From: Clostridiaceae bacterium
Lineage (GTDB): Bacteria; Bacillota; Clostridia; Oscillospirales; QAMX01
Assembly (NCBI GenBank): GCA_018384365.1
Contig: JAHAYX010000020.1
Span: forward strand, 1 to 51,607
Direction: 5' to 3'
DNA: 51,607 bases
How positions within the stretch are numbered: position 1 is the stretch's first letter; every line of letters starts with the position of its first letter. The position numbers and the translations under genes are program-made. This document shows positions 34,947 to 43,442 of this stretch, in pieces. Below the pieces are notes generated by a model. It had not been told where the DNA came from and ran no database searches. It saw only the letters and a list, made by a program, of their open reading frames with translations.

Positions 34947-36002
34947 ATGAGAAAAACGGTGATTTTGGCCTGTGTATTGTGGCTTGCCGCGGTGGCAGTC
35001 CCCATTCTGCTGTGGGGCAGCCCGACGGATGGGGCAGAACGGAACACTGCGGCACCGGAGGAACGTACGGAAATCGCCGAAAATGGCAAAACGGAAGATT
35101 CGCGCGCGGAAAATTCACAGGATGCCGCCGTAACGGTGCACGTGATGATGGCGGGAAGGGAAGTTTCCTATCCGCTGGACGCGTATCTGGCGGGCGTATT
35201 GGCTGCCGAGATGCCTGCCTCCTTCCCGGAGGAGGCGCTGAAAGCACAGGCGGTAGCCGCACGCAGCTTCATCCTGTATCGGATGCAGCATCCGCCGGCG
35301 GACGGCGTTCACGACGGTGTGCCGCTCTGCGACAATTCTGCGCACTGCAAGGCTTACCGGGACATCACCACATTGGAAACGGCTGCCGCGTTGTTTGGAT
35401 CCAACAGCGAATCTGACAGGAACAAAATTCGGGCCGCCGTGCGGGAAACGGACGGTGTGGTGCTGACCTACGATGGTGACCCCGCCATGGCGGCCTTCCA
35501 CGCCATTGCGGGCGGCAGGACGGAGAGTGCCGAGGATGTCTGGGGTACATCCGTGCCCTATCTGGTGGAGGTGGACAGTCCCGGTGAAGAAAACGCCGTG
35601 AAATTTACGGAAACGGTGGAATTTCAGCCGGACGCTCTGCGCGAGACATTGTTGGGTGCCTATCCGGACGCCAAACTGGGGGAGGACCCGGCGGAGTGGT
35701 TGACGGAAATGCAAAGAAGCCCAGCCGGGATGATCAAATCGGCTGTTCTGGGCGGTATGAAGGTCAGCGGCATGGAGCTCCGGCAGCTGCTGGGACTGAA
35801 CTCGGCGGATTTTGTGCTGGAGGTGCGGGATGGGACAGTTTTCATTACGACGACAGGATACGGTCACGGCGTTGGAATGAGCCAGTACGGCGCGCGGGCA
35901 ATGGCGCTGGCCGGCGCGGATTACACGGAGATCCTGCTGCACTATTATACGGGATGTGCACTGGATTCCCTGGAAATGCTCGAAATACTTGCAGAAAATT
36001 GA
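34947..36002 (+). CDS. spoIID: Stage II sporulation protein D
   Basis: A membrane-anchored lytic transglycosylase that thins septal peptidoglycan during forespore engulfment, with SpoIIM and SpoIIP. 351 residues: an N-terminal membrane segment (about 5-23), a Glu/Ala-rich spacer, then the SpoIID domain with the catalytic glutamate in LAAEMPASFPEEALKAQAVAARSF (Glu88, the same number as in Bacillus) and the conserved end GYGHGVGMSQYGARAMA. spoIIM and spoIIP are not in this window. The start at 34947 follows a purine-rich GGCGGGAAAAA run. Confidence 0.93.
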   Translation: MRKTVILACVLWLAAVAVPILLWGSPTDGAERNTAAPEERTEIAENGKTEDSRAENSQDAAVTVHVMMAGREVSYPLDAYLAGVLAAEMPASFPEEALKAQAVAARSFILYRMQHPPADGVHDGVPLCDNSAHCKAYRDITTLETAAALFGSNSESDRNKIRAAVRETDGVVLTYDGDPAMAAFHAIAGGRTESAEDVWGTSVPYLVEVDSPGEENAVKFTETVEFQPDALRETLLGAYPDAKLGEDPAEWLTEMQRSPAGMIKSAVLGGMKVSGMELRQLLGLNSADFVLEVRDGTVFITTTGYGHGVGMSQYGARAMALAGADYTEILLHYYTGCALDSLEMLEILAEN

Positions 36003-36017
36003 GGAAACTGCTATACT
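35989..36017 (+). promoter_or_regulatory. Sigma-A promoter of the aldo/keto reductase gene, inside the end of spoIID
   Basis: TTGCAG (35989-35994), 17 bp, TATACT (36012-36017). It lets the next gene run outside sporulation. Confidence 0.7.
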
Positions 36018-36047
36018 GTAAGCAAAAAGAGCCAGGAGGTTTTACAA

Positions 36048-37181
36048 ATGGAGTATAGACAACTGTATGGAATGAAAGAGCGTCCCTCCCTTTTGGGCTT
36101 CGGCTGTATGCGTTTGCCCCTGCTGCCCGGCGGCGACCGCGGCGATATTGACTATGCGCGCGCGCAGACCATGATCGACGAAGCTATTGCAAACGGTGTG
36201 AACTATTTTGACACGGCGTATGGCTATCTGGCCGGACAGAGCGAAATCTTTGTGGGCAAGGCTCTGAAAAAATACCCCCGCGACTCCTTTTACCTGGCAT
36301 CCAAGCTGCCGATGGGTCAGATAGACTCCTATGAGCGCGGCATGGAAATTTTCAGACATCAGTTTGAAAAACTGCAGGTGGAATATATTGATTTTTATAT
36401 GTTCCACGGCATTAACAAGACGGTTTTTGACGAAAAAATCCTGAAATTCGGTCTGCTGGACGAGATGATCCGCATGAAGGAAGCGGGCAAAATCCGCAAT
36501 CTGGGCTTCTCTTTCCACGGCAGCTATGAGGATTTTGAGTACATATTGAATTACCGCGATTGGGATTTCTGCCAGATCCAGTATAACTACATGGATACGG
36601 ACATTCAGGCCGGGGACCGCGGCGTGGCGCTCGCGGCGGAACGCAAGGTCCCGCTCATCATCATGGAGCCGGTCAAGGGCGGCTCGCTGGCCTCTTTTGC
36701 GCCGGGCGCGGAGAAAATTCTGAAGGATTATGCACCGGACAAGAGCCTGGCCTCCTGGGCGGTGCGTTGGGTGGCGTCGCATCCGGGTGTTGCCGTTGTG
36801 CTCAGCGGTATGTCCACCGAGGAGCAGGTGCGCGATAACCTGGCAACCTTCAATCATTATACGCCGCTGACGGAGGAAGAGCAGGGTGTGATTGACCGCG
36901 TAGCGGGGGCAATCCGCGGCAGCATTCGGAATGGCTGCACGGGCTGCGCCTACTGTATGCCCTGTCCCTTTGGCGTGGATATCCCGCGTAATTTCTCGAT
37001 CTGGAACGAATATGGTATGTACAATAACGCCGGCAGAACGAAGGAAAACCTGGCGCGTCTGGATGCCGAAAAATGGGCGGATCAGTGCCGTAAGTGCGGC
37101 AAGTGCGAAAAGGCCTGCCCGCAGGCACTGCCGATCCGGGAGGATCTCCAGCGGATGTTTGCCGAAGTGACGGCTCTGTAA
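36048..37181 (+). CDS. Aldo/keto reductase with C-terminal 4Fe-4S ferredoxin-like region
   Basis: A 377-residue oxidoreductase. The AKR barrel (about 1-285) has FDTAYGY (Asp55, Tyr58), Lys86 and His120 as the expected tetrad. Two cysteine groups follow: Cys297, Cys300, Cys303 and Cys306, then Cys347, Cys350, Cys353 and Cys357 in CRKCGKCEKACP, so one or two [4Fe-4S] clusters are likely. This fusion is common in anaerobes and suggests ferredoxin-type electron supply in place of or with NADPH. Substrate unknown. AGGAGG upstream supports the start. Confidence 0.9.
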   Translation: MEYRQLYGMKERPSLLGFGCMRLPLLPGGDRGDIDYARAQTMIDEAIANGVNYFDTAYGYLAGQSEIFVGKALKKYPRDSFYLASKLPMGQIDSYERGMEIFRHQFEKLQVEYIDFYMFHGINKTVFDEKILKFGLLDEMIRMKEAGKIRNLGFSFHGSYEDFEYILNYRDWDFCQIQYNYMDTDIQAGDRGVALAAERKVPLIIMEPVKGGSLASFAPGAEKILKDYAPDKSLASWAVRWVASHPGVAVVLSGMSTEEQVRDNLATFNHYTPLTEEEQGVIDRVAGAIRGSIRNGCTGCAYCMPCPFGVDIPRNFSIWNEYGMYNNAGRTKENLARLDAEKWADQCRKCGKCEKACPQALPIREDLQRMFAEVTAL

Positions 37182-37183
37182 TC

Positions 37184-37798
37184 ATGAGATTTTTACGGAA
37201 ATCCTCGGAAGAGGAGATGCTGCTGGCTTTTCTGCGCGGAGAGCTTGCATCGGAACGGTTTTCCGGTGACCTGCATACGGCGCTGGAGGCCTGCGGCGCG
37301 GAGCCTTCGTTGATAACGGAAGGCAATCCGGAGAATCCGGCGGAAAATGCCCTCCGCCGTGAGGTAATGGGCGCGTTCCGCGGTTACGGCCGGAACGAGG
37401 AACTGTTTCACAATTTTCCGGAGCACGTGAAATGGGAGTGTGCGGAGCTGGAACAGGACGATCTTGCCCATATCCGCTATATCGACTATTCCTACTGGAA
37501 TGAACTTTCCGGCGGAACATCTCTGCCGCTCGACGCGGTGCAGGCAATCCGCGAGGATCGCCGGATTTTTGACGTGCCGAATGACCGTTTCCTCGCCGGA
37601 GAGCGCTTTTTACGGGCCGGAGGGAAATTCCCGCCGGTCATACTGCTCACCAGCGGCAGCGGGCAGTATATCATCGTGGAGGGACATCTGCGCATGACAT
37701 CCTATGCGCTGGCGCCGGAGTATTTTGCCGGAAACGCCTGCTTTGTGGGCATCTGCTCGCTGGCGGAACTGAAACAATGGAACGACGGTTATGAATAA
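37184..37798 (+). CDS. Uncharacterised protein with a ParB-like motif
   Basis: A 204-residue cytoplasmic protein starting 2 bp after the previous stop, so translation is likely coupled. No membrane part or signal. The region FPPVILLTSGSGQYIIVEGHLRMTSYAL (about 160-187) resembles the 'I..DG.HR..A' core of ParB/Srx-like folds, with VEGHLRMTSYA in the key place. The likeness is short and I would not assign nuclease or CTPase activity. Ends at a strong terminator. Confidence 0.65.
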   Translation: MRFLRKSSEEEMLLAFLRGELASERFSGDLHTALEACGAEPSLITEGNPENPAENALRREVMGAFRGYGRNEELFHNFPEHVKWECAELEQDDLAHIRYIDYSYWNELSGGTSLPLDAVQAIREDRRIFDVPNDRFLAGERFLRAGGKFPPVILLTSGSGQYIIVEGHLRMTSYALAPEYFAGNACFVGICSLAELKQWNDGYE

Positions 37799-37816
37799 GC
37801 CGTGCGCGGCGGAAGA

Positions 37817-37848
37817 AAAGGCCCCGGGAATTCTTTCCCGGGGCCTTT
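37817..37848. terminator. Bidirectional terminator
   Basis: AAAGGCCCCGGGAA (37817-37830) pairs perfectly with TTCCCGGGGCCTTT (37835-37848). It lies between converging genes. Confidence 0.85.
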
Positions 37849-37858
37849 GGTCTGCCAT

Positions 37859-39055
37859 TTATGCTTTGGGTTCAATCGGCTGCACGCTGTAATGGACAAT
37901 GGCCGTTGAACGCGGGTAATCGTGATGAAAACGCCGGATGATGCGCTCCATCACCATTTCGCCGTTTTCCAGCGTGACACAGGGCAGCAAAACCAGAAAC
38001 TGCGAGATGCTGAAGCGCGTGTAGACATCGCCGTGGCGCAGTGCGCAACCGATGGTATTCATCAGTTTATCCATGGTGGAAGTGAGTGTTTTTTGCTTCA
38101 GCCGTTCGCCGTTTGCATCCGTAACCGTCAAAAGACAGAGGAATATGGTTTGGCCGGAACGCATCTGCGCACGCGCTTCCAACTGATAAATCTCCTTGAA
38201 AATCTCGTATTCGCAGTGAAATGCGCCCCGGGCTTCCTGCATTTCCTGCAGGCTTGCCTTGATGATCGTCAGGTCGGTTTCCACGTCGTTCGTCATTTTG
38301 ATGACCTGCTTATAGACGGCCATGAACTCGGGCGACGGCGTGATACCAAACTGACTGTAAAACATTTTGGTTGCGGATTCGTAATGCGAAAGCGCTTCAC
38401 GATACCGGCCGCTGTCTGCCAGCGCTTCAATCAGGTTGATATGCAGCGCTTCGTCATAAGGATCGATCTGCACGGCGTTCCGGCAGATGCGAATGATATC
38501 GTCAAGGCGCTTCCGCTCTTTCAGGAGCACAACGGCGTCCTTGACGATTTTGATGTATATTCCATGGTAATAAGTGCAAATCGGCACTGCCCAGACCTCG
38601 TATGCGGTCTTGGGCAGGAAATCGCCCTTATACAAGCTGATGGCGCGCAGCAAATAGTTCAGCCGGTCTTCCGGATCATCCACGGCTTCTGCCTTGCGGC
38701 AGAGATCCTCAAAGAGGTCGGTGTCCACAACGAGCTTGACCCCGTCGTTCTGCCAGGAATAGGTGCCGCGCCGGCTGACAATCAGCCGTTTGCTGTCAAG
38801 CCCGATCTGATCCAGCATCTGACGGATGCGGTGGATCAAAACCTTCAGCGTATTGGCCGGGTTTGTAACGTCTTCATCGGGCCACAAAAGATCGATAATC
38901 TCGTTTTGCGTCACCTCGCGCCCGCGAAATACCAACAGATATTCCAGCAGCATCCAGAGCTTTTTGGAGCGGCTGCCATTATCATCGACCACATTGTCGT
39001 TATATGTCAGCGAAAACTCGCCGAGCATATTGATCCGCAGAATGTTGCTTTCCAT
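37859..39055 (-). CDS. BTAD-type transcription regulator with degenerate GGDEF-like C-terminus
   Basis: 398 residues in three parts. The N-terminal winged-helix (1-105) begins MESNILRINMLGEFSLTYND and has SKKLWMLLEYLL and NTLKVLIHRIRQML, as in SARP/OmpR-like regulators. A BTAD/TPR helical domain (110-255) has DTDLFEDLCRKAE, AISLYKGDFLP and DPYDEALHINLIEALADSGRYREAL. The C-terminal part (about 300-395) has LCLLTVTDANGE and DVYTRFSISQFLVLLP, which matches a GGDEF domain frame with RFSISQF where RxGGDEF is expected, so it should not make cyclic-di-GMP. Target genes unknown; it is near the divergent transglutaminase-pilus region. A good promoter lies upstream. Confidence 0.85.
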   Translation of the reverse strand: MESNILRINMLGEFSLTYNDNVVDDNGSRSKKLWMLLEYLLVFRGREVTQNEIIDLLWPDEDVTNPANTLKVLIHRIRQMLDQIGLDSKRLIVSRRGTYSWQNDGVKLVVDTDLFEDLCRKAEAVDDPEDRLNYLLRAISLYKGDFLPKTAYEVWAVPICTYYHGIYIKIVKDAVVLLKERKRLDDIIRICRNAVQIDPYDEALHINLIEALADSGRYREALSHYESATKMFYSQFGITPSPEFMAVYKQVIKMTNDVETDLTIIKASLQEMQEARGAFHCEYEIFKEIYQLEARAQMRSGQTIFLCLLTVTDANGERLKQKTLTSTMDKLMNTIGCALRHGDVYTRFSISQFLVLLPCVTLENGEMVMERIIRRFHHDYPRSTAIVHYSVQPIEPKA

Positions 39056-39099
39056 AGATAAAGCCTTTCCCGTGTCGGAGTTCCCTTTCTGTTAACAGT

Positions 39100-39129
39100 A
39101 TCATACACGCAAAGAAGAACGAATGTCAA
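39100..39129 (-). promoter_or_regulatory. Sigma-A promoter of the BTAD regulator
   Basis: Minus strand TTGACA (39129-39124), 18 bp, TATGAT (39105-39100). Confidence 0.8.
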
Positions 39130-39262
39130 TAAAGAAATGTAATTTTGCGCAAATTCTTTATTTTTTTGGGCTGTCTGAAAAGGAAGGAGCGATGCGGCGG
39201 AACGCTAAATGTAACCGTTTGCGGTTAAGCGGCTGCGGGAGGCTTTGCAAAGGCCGGAATCC

Positions 39263-39271
39263 GTCGACAAA
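39263..39271 (-). promoter_or_regulatory. Candidate Spo0A box upstream of the lipoprotein gene
   Basis: GTCGACAAA; complement TTTGTCGAC is 8 of 9 to the Spo0A-box consensus. It lies 15 bp upstream of the -35 of the next promoter. Confidence 0.35.
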
Positions 39272-39285
39272 ATAGGACGACAGTA

Positions 39286-39314
39286 TTGCGAAAAACCGCA
39301 TTTTCGGGTATGAT
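39286..39314 (+). promoter_or_regulatory. Sigma-A promoter of the transglutaminase/pilus region
   Basis: TTGCGA (39286-39291), 17 bp, TATGAT (39309-39314). I saw no further clear promoter before 46.7 kb. Confidence 0.75.
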
Positions 39315-39354
39315 AAGTACATGAGTTCTGATTGCCGCCGGAGGTTTTGTTGTC

Positions 39355-40533
39355 ATGCGGAAGGCTGTATGGCTGTGTGCAATTTTGATCAGTGCAGTCA
39401 TGCTGCTGTGCCTGTCTGCCTGCGAAAAAGAAAGCGGCGCCGACGTGAGCGGGCCGGCGAACGGTGAGACGGCGGCGGATAATGCCGCAGAACCGGACGA
39501 TGAAGCACCGGATCCGGCGGAGGCCGGGGAGGCGGACGAAACAACCGGGGAAGACAGTCCGGACGCCGCCGCGGAGGAGAATACCGGAGAACCGGCAGAG
39601 GCGGAGGACAGGGAACAGGAGCCTTCCGAACCGGATCCCACCGGGGAGGAAGCATATCTGCCGGAATCTGCGAGCGAAGAAATGCAGATGGAAAATATCC
39701 CGGAAACGGCGGAGCCTGCCGTGCCGGTTGTGGTGGAACCTGTTGCCGACGGTGAAATCGTGTATGGAAACAGCGCCGTGACCATCGACGCGTCCCATGC
39801 GTCGGACGGCTACGTCATGATTCGCTACACGGAGGAAACTTCCGCCCGCGTGAAAGCGCTGATCACCTTCCCGGAGGGAACGACTTACCAGTATAATCTG
39901 ACGCCTGGCGCGGCATATGCCGCGTTTCCGCTTTCCGGCGGAACGGGGCAGTATCAGATCGGCATTTATAAGAATGTTGAGGGCACGAAGTATACGACGG
40001 TGTATACTGCCGGCGTTACCGCGGAGATTGCGGATGAATTTGCCCCTTTCCTGCAGCCAAACCAGTATGTCAATTATTCTGCCGCCAGCAGCGCCATTCA
40101 GCTCGCCGCGGAGTTGTCAGCGGGACTGACGGACGAACTGTATATCGTCCGTGAAATCTATACCTACGTGATTACGAACATCAGCTATGACTTTGACAAG
40201 GCCGCATCCGTGAAAAGCGGCTATCTCCCCGATATTGACGAGGTGCTGGAAACCGGAAAAGGCATCTGCTTTGACTATGCGGCACTGATGACCGCCATGC
40301 TCCGCTGCCGGGAGATTCCGACCAAGCTGGTTGTCGGATACACGGGCGAAATTTATCATGCCTGGATCTCCGTTTATACCAAAGCGGGCGGATGGATGGA
40401 CAATGTGATTTTTTTCGATGGCACCGCCTGGAAGCTGATGGACCCCACGTTTGCATCCTCGGGCAATTCCAGCGAGGAAATGATGGCGTATATCGGAAAT
40501 ACCGCAAATTATTCCGCGAAATATCTGTATTAA
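39355..40533 (+). CDS. Lipoprotein with transglutaminase-like domain
   Basis: 392 residues. A lipoprotein signal ends LCLSAC with Cys23 as the lipid-bearing residue. Residues 24-130 are a very acidic Glu/Ala/Pro-rich stalk of low complexity. A beta-rich domain (about 135-235) leads to a transglutaminase-like domain with Cys305 (GKGICFDYA), His335 (IYHAWI) and Asp363 (LMDPTF), a complete papain-like triad. Such bacterial domains act as proteases or cross-linking enzymes at the surface; the substrate is unknown. Its C-terminal 250 residues are a close paralogue of the next protein. GGAGG upstream supports the start. Confidence 0.88.
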   Translation: MRKAVWLCAILISAVMLLCLSACEKESGADVSGPANGETAADNAAEPDDEAPDPAEAGEADETTGEDSPDAAAEENTGEPAEAEDREQEPSEPDPTGEEAYLPESASEEMQMENIPETAEPAVPVVVEPVADGEIVYGNSAVTIDASHASDGYVMIRYTEETSARVKALITFPEGTTYQYNLTPGAAYAAFPLSGGTGQYQIGIYKNVEGTKYTTVYTAGVTAEIADEFAPFLQPNQYVNYSAASSAIQLAAELSAGLTDELYIVREIYTYVITNISYDFDKAASVKSGYLPDIDEVLETGKGICFDYAALMTAMLRCREIPTKLVVGYTGEIYHAWISVYTKAGGWMDNVIFFDGTAWKLMDPTFASSGNSSEEMMAYIGNTANYSAKYLY

Positions 40534-40565
40534 ATTTCTTGCATAGACCCCGGAGGGTATTTGAT

Positions 40566-42023
40566 ATGAGAGCAAAGCTTGCCCTGCTGCTTGCAGCGGC
40601 CAGTTTCTTTGTGTGCATCTGTCTGCCGCCGGCGCGGGCATTGACCAAAGCGAACCTGGACACGGCCACGGCCTGTGCGAATGCACTGAAGTCGCTCGGC
40701 CTGTTCAACGGCACCGATGCCGGATATGAGCTGGAGCGCGCGCCGACCCGTATGGAGGCAACGGCGGTTCTCGTTCGGCTGCTGAATAAGGAAAGCGAGG
40801 CGCTTGCCGGGAAGTGGAAACTGCCGTTTCAGGATGTGCCCGATTGGGCCGCTCCCTATGTGGGATATGCCTATCAGAACGGCATTGTCAACGGCGTATC
40901 GGCGACACGTTTTGGCTCTACGGACGCAATGTCCGCGGTAATGTATCTGACCCTGGTGCTGCGCGCACTGGGATATTCGGACGCAAACGGCGATTTTACC
41001 TGGGATTCCCCGTATGAACTGGCCCGAAAGGCGGGAATCCTGCCGGATACGGCGGATACCGGGAATTTTCTGCGCGGAGACGTGGTGTTGATTTCCTGGG
41101 CGGCGCTTTCCGCAGCCGTGAAGGGAAAAACCTCCACGCTCGGGGATCGGCTGATCACGGAGGGCGCTTTCACGGCGCAGGAACTGGCGGCGGCTGAAAA
41201 AACGGCGTCGTCCGGCGCCCAAAAGAACCAGAGCGGCGGCGCTCAGCCGCCGGCCGGTGGGACAAATGTCCTCTCAAACGCCGAGGCCAGCGTGGATGTC
41301 TCCGGCACGGCGGACGGCGTTGTCCGTGTGACGTATACAGGTTCGAGCAGCGCCCGGATCAAAACGATCCTGACCATGCCGGACGGGACACGGTATACCT
41401 ACAATCTGACAAAAGGCGTTTCCGCCGTTTTGCCGCTCTCCGGCGGCAGCGGCTCCTATTCCGTCGGCGTATATGTGAATGTCAGCGGAACCAAGTATTC
41501 CACGGCATACACCACGACCTTCCGTGTCACGCTTTCCAGCGAGTTTGCACCGTTTTTGACGCCAAATCAGTATGTAAACTATACCTCGGACGGAAAAGCG
41601 GCCCGCCTGGCCTCCGAATTAACGTCCGGAAGCAAAACGGATCTTGATAAGATCCGCGCGGTATATCAATATGCGGTTGACAATATCAGCTATGATAAAA
41701 ACCGGGCTGCGACCGTGCAAAGCGGCTATATCCCGGATATTGAGGATGTGCTGAAGCGCGGGAAGGGTATTTGCTTTGATTATGCGGCGGTGATGACTTC
41801 CATGCTGCGCAGCTTGGGTATCCCGACAAAACTGGTTGTGGGCTATGCGGGGGAAGTTTACCACGCATGGATCTCCACTTATACGAAGGAGTCCGGCTGG
41901 CTGAACGACATCATTTATTTTGACGGGAACCAGTGGAAACTGATGGATCCCACCTTTGCCTCCGGCGGCAATGAGGAATATACCGCCGATGCTTCGCATT
42001 ACAGTGCAAAGTATGTGTATTGA
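40566..42023 (+). CDS. Secreted S-layer-homology and transglutaminase-like protein
   Basis: 485 residues. A signal peptide (about 1-25, ending PPARA) is followed by an SLH-like region (about 30-200: MEATAVLVRLLN, FQDVPDWAAPYVGYAYQNGIVNG, DAMSAVMYLTLVLRALGYSD), which would bind secondary cell-wall polymers. A Gly/Gln linker, a beta-rich domain (VDVSGTADGVVRVTYTG) and a transglutaminase-like domain with Cys403, His433 and Asp461 complete it. The last 230 residues repeat those of the previous gene, so the pair arose by duplication with different anchors: lipid in one, cell wall in the other. GGAGGG lies 9 nt before the start. Confidence 0.9.
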   Translation: MRAKLALLLAAASFFVCICLPPARALTKANLDTATACANALKSLGLFNGTDAGYELERAPTRMEATAVLVRLLNKESEALAGKWKLPFQDVPDWAAPYVGYAYQNGIVNGVSATRFGSTDAMSAVMYLTLVLRALGYSDANGDFTWDSPYELARKAGILPDTADTGNFLRGDVVLISWAALSAAVKGKTSTLGDRLITEGAFTAQELAAAEKTASSGAQKNQSGGAQPPAGGTNVLSNAEASVDVSGTADGVVRVTYTGSSSARIKTILTMPDGTRYTYNLTKGVSAVLPLSGGSGSYSVGVYVNVSGTKYSTAYTTTFRVTLSSEFAPFLTPNQYVNYTSDGKAARLASELTSGSKTDLDKIRAVYQYAVDNISYDKNRAATVQSGYIPDIEDVLKRGKGICFDYAAVMTSMLRSLGIPTKLVVGYAGEVYHAWISTYTKESGWLNDIIYFDGNQWKLMDPTFASGGNEEYTADASHYSAKYVY

Positions 42024-42066
42024 GTCACCCGCAGGGTGAACGATATTCTGATAGAGGAGCAGAACT

Positions 42067-43110
42067 ATGAAAAAGAATGATTTGACGCTGCCATATCTCT
42101 CGTCGTTCTGTATGTCGATGAATCTTGTCATGCAGGCGGGAATCCCGCTGGACGAGGGGACGCGGATGCTTGCGGAGGACGAAAAGGATCCCGGCCGCCG
42201 CAGCCTTCTGGAAAAACTGAGCGAGGAGCTGGAACTGGGCGAATCCCTTGGCGCAGCCATGGAAAAAACCGGCGCATTTCCGAAATATGTCCGCGACATG
42301 GTAAACCTGGGCGAATGCACCGGCAATCTGGACCGGGTTTTAAAATCCCTCTCCGAGTATTACGACCGGCAGGAGCAGATATCCAAGAGCATTAAAAACG
42401 CCATCATGTATCCGGCTATCCTGTTGGTTGTCATGATCCTCGTTGTTGTGATCCTGATCACCAGAGTGCTGCCGGTGTTTGGCGAGGTATACCGTCAGCT
42501 GGGCGGCGAAATGTCCCCCACAGCGGCTGCAATTATGAATTTCGGTGCGGCGCTGTCTGCACATTGGCAGATCCCGGTCCTGGTGCTGGCGGTTCTGGCT
42601 GCGGCCGTACTCGTCTGCGTCTTTGTAAAGCCGGTGCATGCGGCGATGAGCAACTTCTTCTCCCGCCGTCATTCGGATCAATCCATTGGCGCAATGGTGG
42701 CCTACACCCGCTTTGCCTCCGCCATGGCGATGACGATGTCCAGCGGTATGGATGTGGATGAATCGCTGGAGATGGCGGCCAACCTGACCGGAAATCCCGC
42801 CGTCAGCGAGCGTATCCGTCTGTGCCGGGAACGTATGGCGCAGGGCGAAAACTTTGAGGATGCCATTTCGGCCTCCCGGGTACTGCCGGCACTGTATTGC
42901 CGTATGCTGACGATCGGCATCCGAACCGGCGCCGCCGATACCGTGATGACGGAAATTGCGCGCCGGACGGAGGAACAGGCCAACGACCGCATCGAGTCGG
43001 CGGTGAGCAAGGTGGAGCCTACGCTGGTGATTATCATGTCGGTGATCGTGGGTCTGATTCTGCTTTCCGTCATGCTGCCGCTGGTCAACGTGATGTCTGC
43101 GATCGGATGA
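42067..43110 (+). CDS. Type IV pilus/type II secretion inner-membrane platform protein (PilC/GspF/ComGB-like)
   Basis: 347 residues with two GspF-like repeats: FCMSMNLVMQAGIPLDEGTRML...LGESLGAAMEKTGAFPKYVRDMVNLGE and YTRFASAMAMTMSSGMDVDESLEMAANLTGN. Three hydrophobic stretches (about 118-138, 170-190, 318-340) give the usual topology. In pili and T2SS this protein anchors the motor ATPase and moves pilin subunits. First gene of a compact run to 46680. RBS AGAGGAG upstream. Confidence 0.9.
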   Translation: MKKNDLTLPYLSSFCMSMNLVMQAGIPLDEGTRMLAEDEKDPGRRSLLEKLSEELELGESLGAAMEKTGAFPKYVRDMVNLGECTGNLDRVLKSLSEYYDRQEQISKSIKNAIMYPAILLVVMILVVVILITRVLPVFGEVYRQLGGEMSPTAAAIMNFGAALSAHWQIPVLVLAVLAAAVLVCVFVKPVHAAMSNFFSRRHSDQSIGAMVAYTRFASAMAMTMSSGMDVDESLEMAANLTGNPAVSERIRLCRERMAQGENFEDAISASRVLPALYCRMLTIGIRTGAADTVMTEIARRTEEQANDRIESAVSKVEPTLVIIMSVIVGLILLSVMLPLVNVMSAIG

Positions 43111-43117
43111 GGTGCTT

Positions 43118-43438
43118 ATGAAACGGTTTTTGAGCGGGTTATGGCACTTTCTCAAGGAAAACGTGTTGACCCTGCTGTTTTTCCTGGCGGTTGCGGGCGT
43201 ACTTCTGTATGGCGTGAATTCTGCGGCAGGTACCAGCAGAAGCGAAGCCAAACGGATTGCGGAGGAGAGCATTCGCCGCGCGGTGATCAGCTGTTATGCG
43301 CTGGAGGGCAGCTATCCCGAATCTTATGAATACCTGCGCGATCATTATGGCCTCCGGATAGACGAGGACCGGTATATTGTGCATTACGAAATCTTTGCAT
43401 CGAATATTATGCCGGATGTCACGCTGATCGAGAGGTGA
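43118..43438 (+). CDS. Small single-pass membrane protein of the pilus-like locus
   Basis: 106 residues with one membrane segment (about 18-36, VLTLLFFLAVAGVLLYGV) and an outside part of 70 residues with two Tyr-rich stretches, SYPESYEYLRDHYGL and DRYIVHYEIF. It lacks the Gly-x4-Glu prepilin site. The later part resembles pseudopilin C-terminal regions in size. The start at 43118 has GAGG 6 nt upstream; a GTG two codons earlier is the alternative. Family not recognised. Confidence 0.7.
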   Translation: MKRFLSGLWHFLKENVLTLLFFLAVAGVLLYGVNSAAGTSRSEAKRIAEESIRRAVISCYALEGSYPESYEYLRDHYGLRIDEDRYIVHYEIFASNIMPDVTLIER

Positions 43439-43442
43439 CAGG

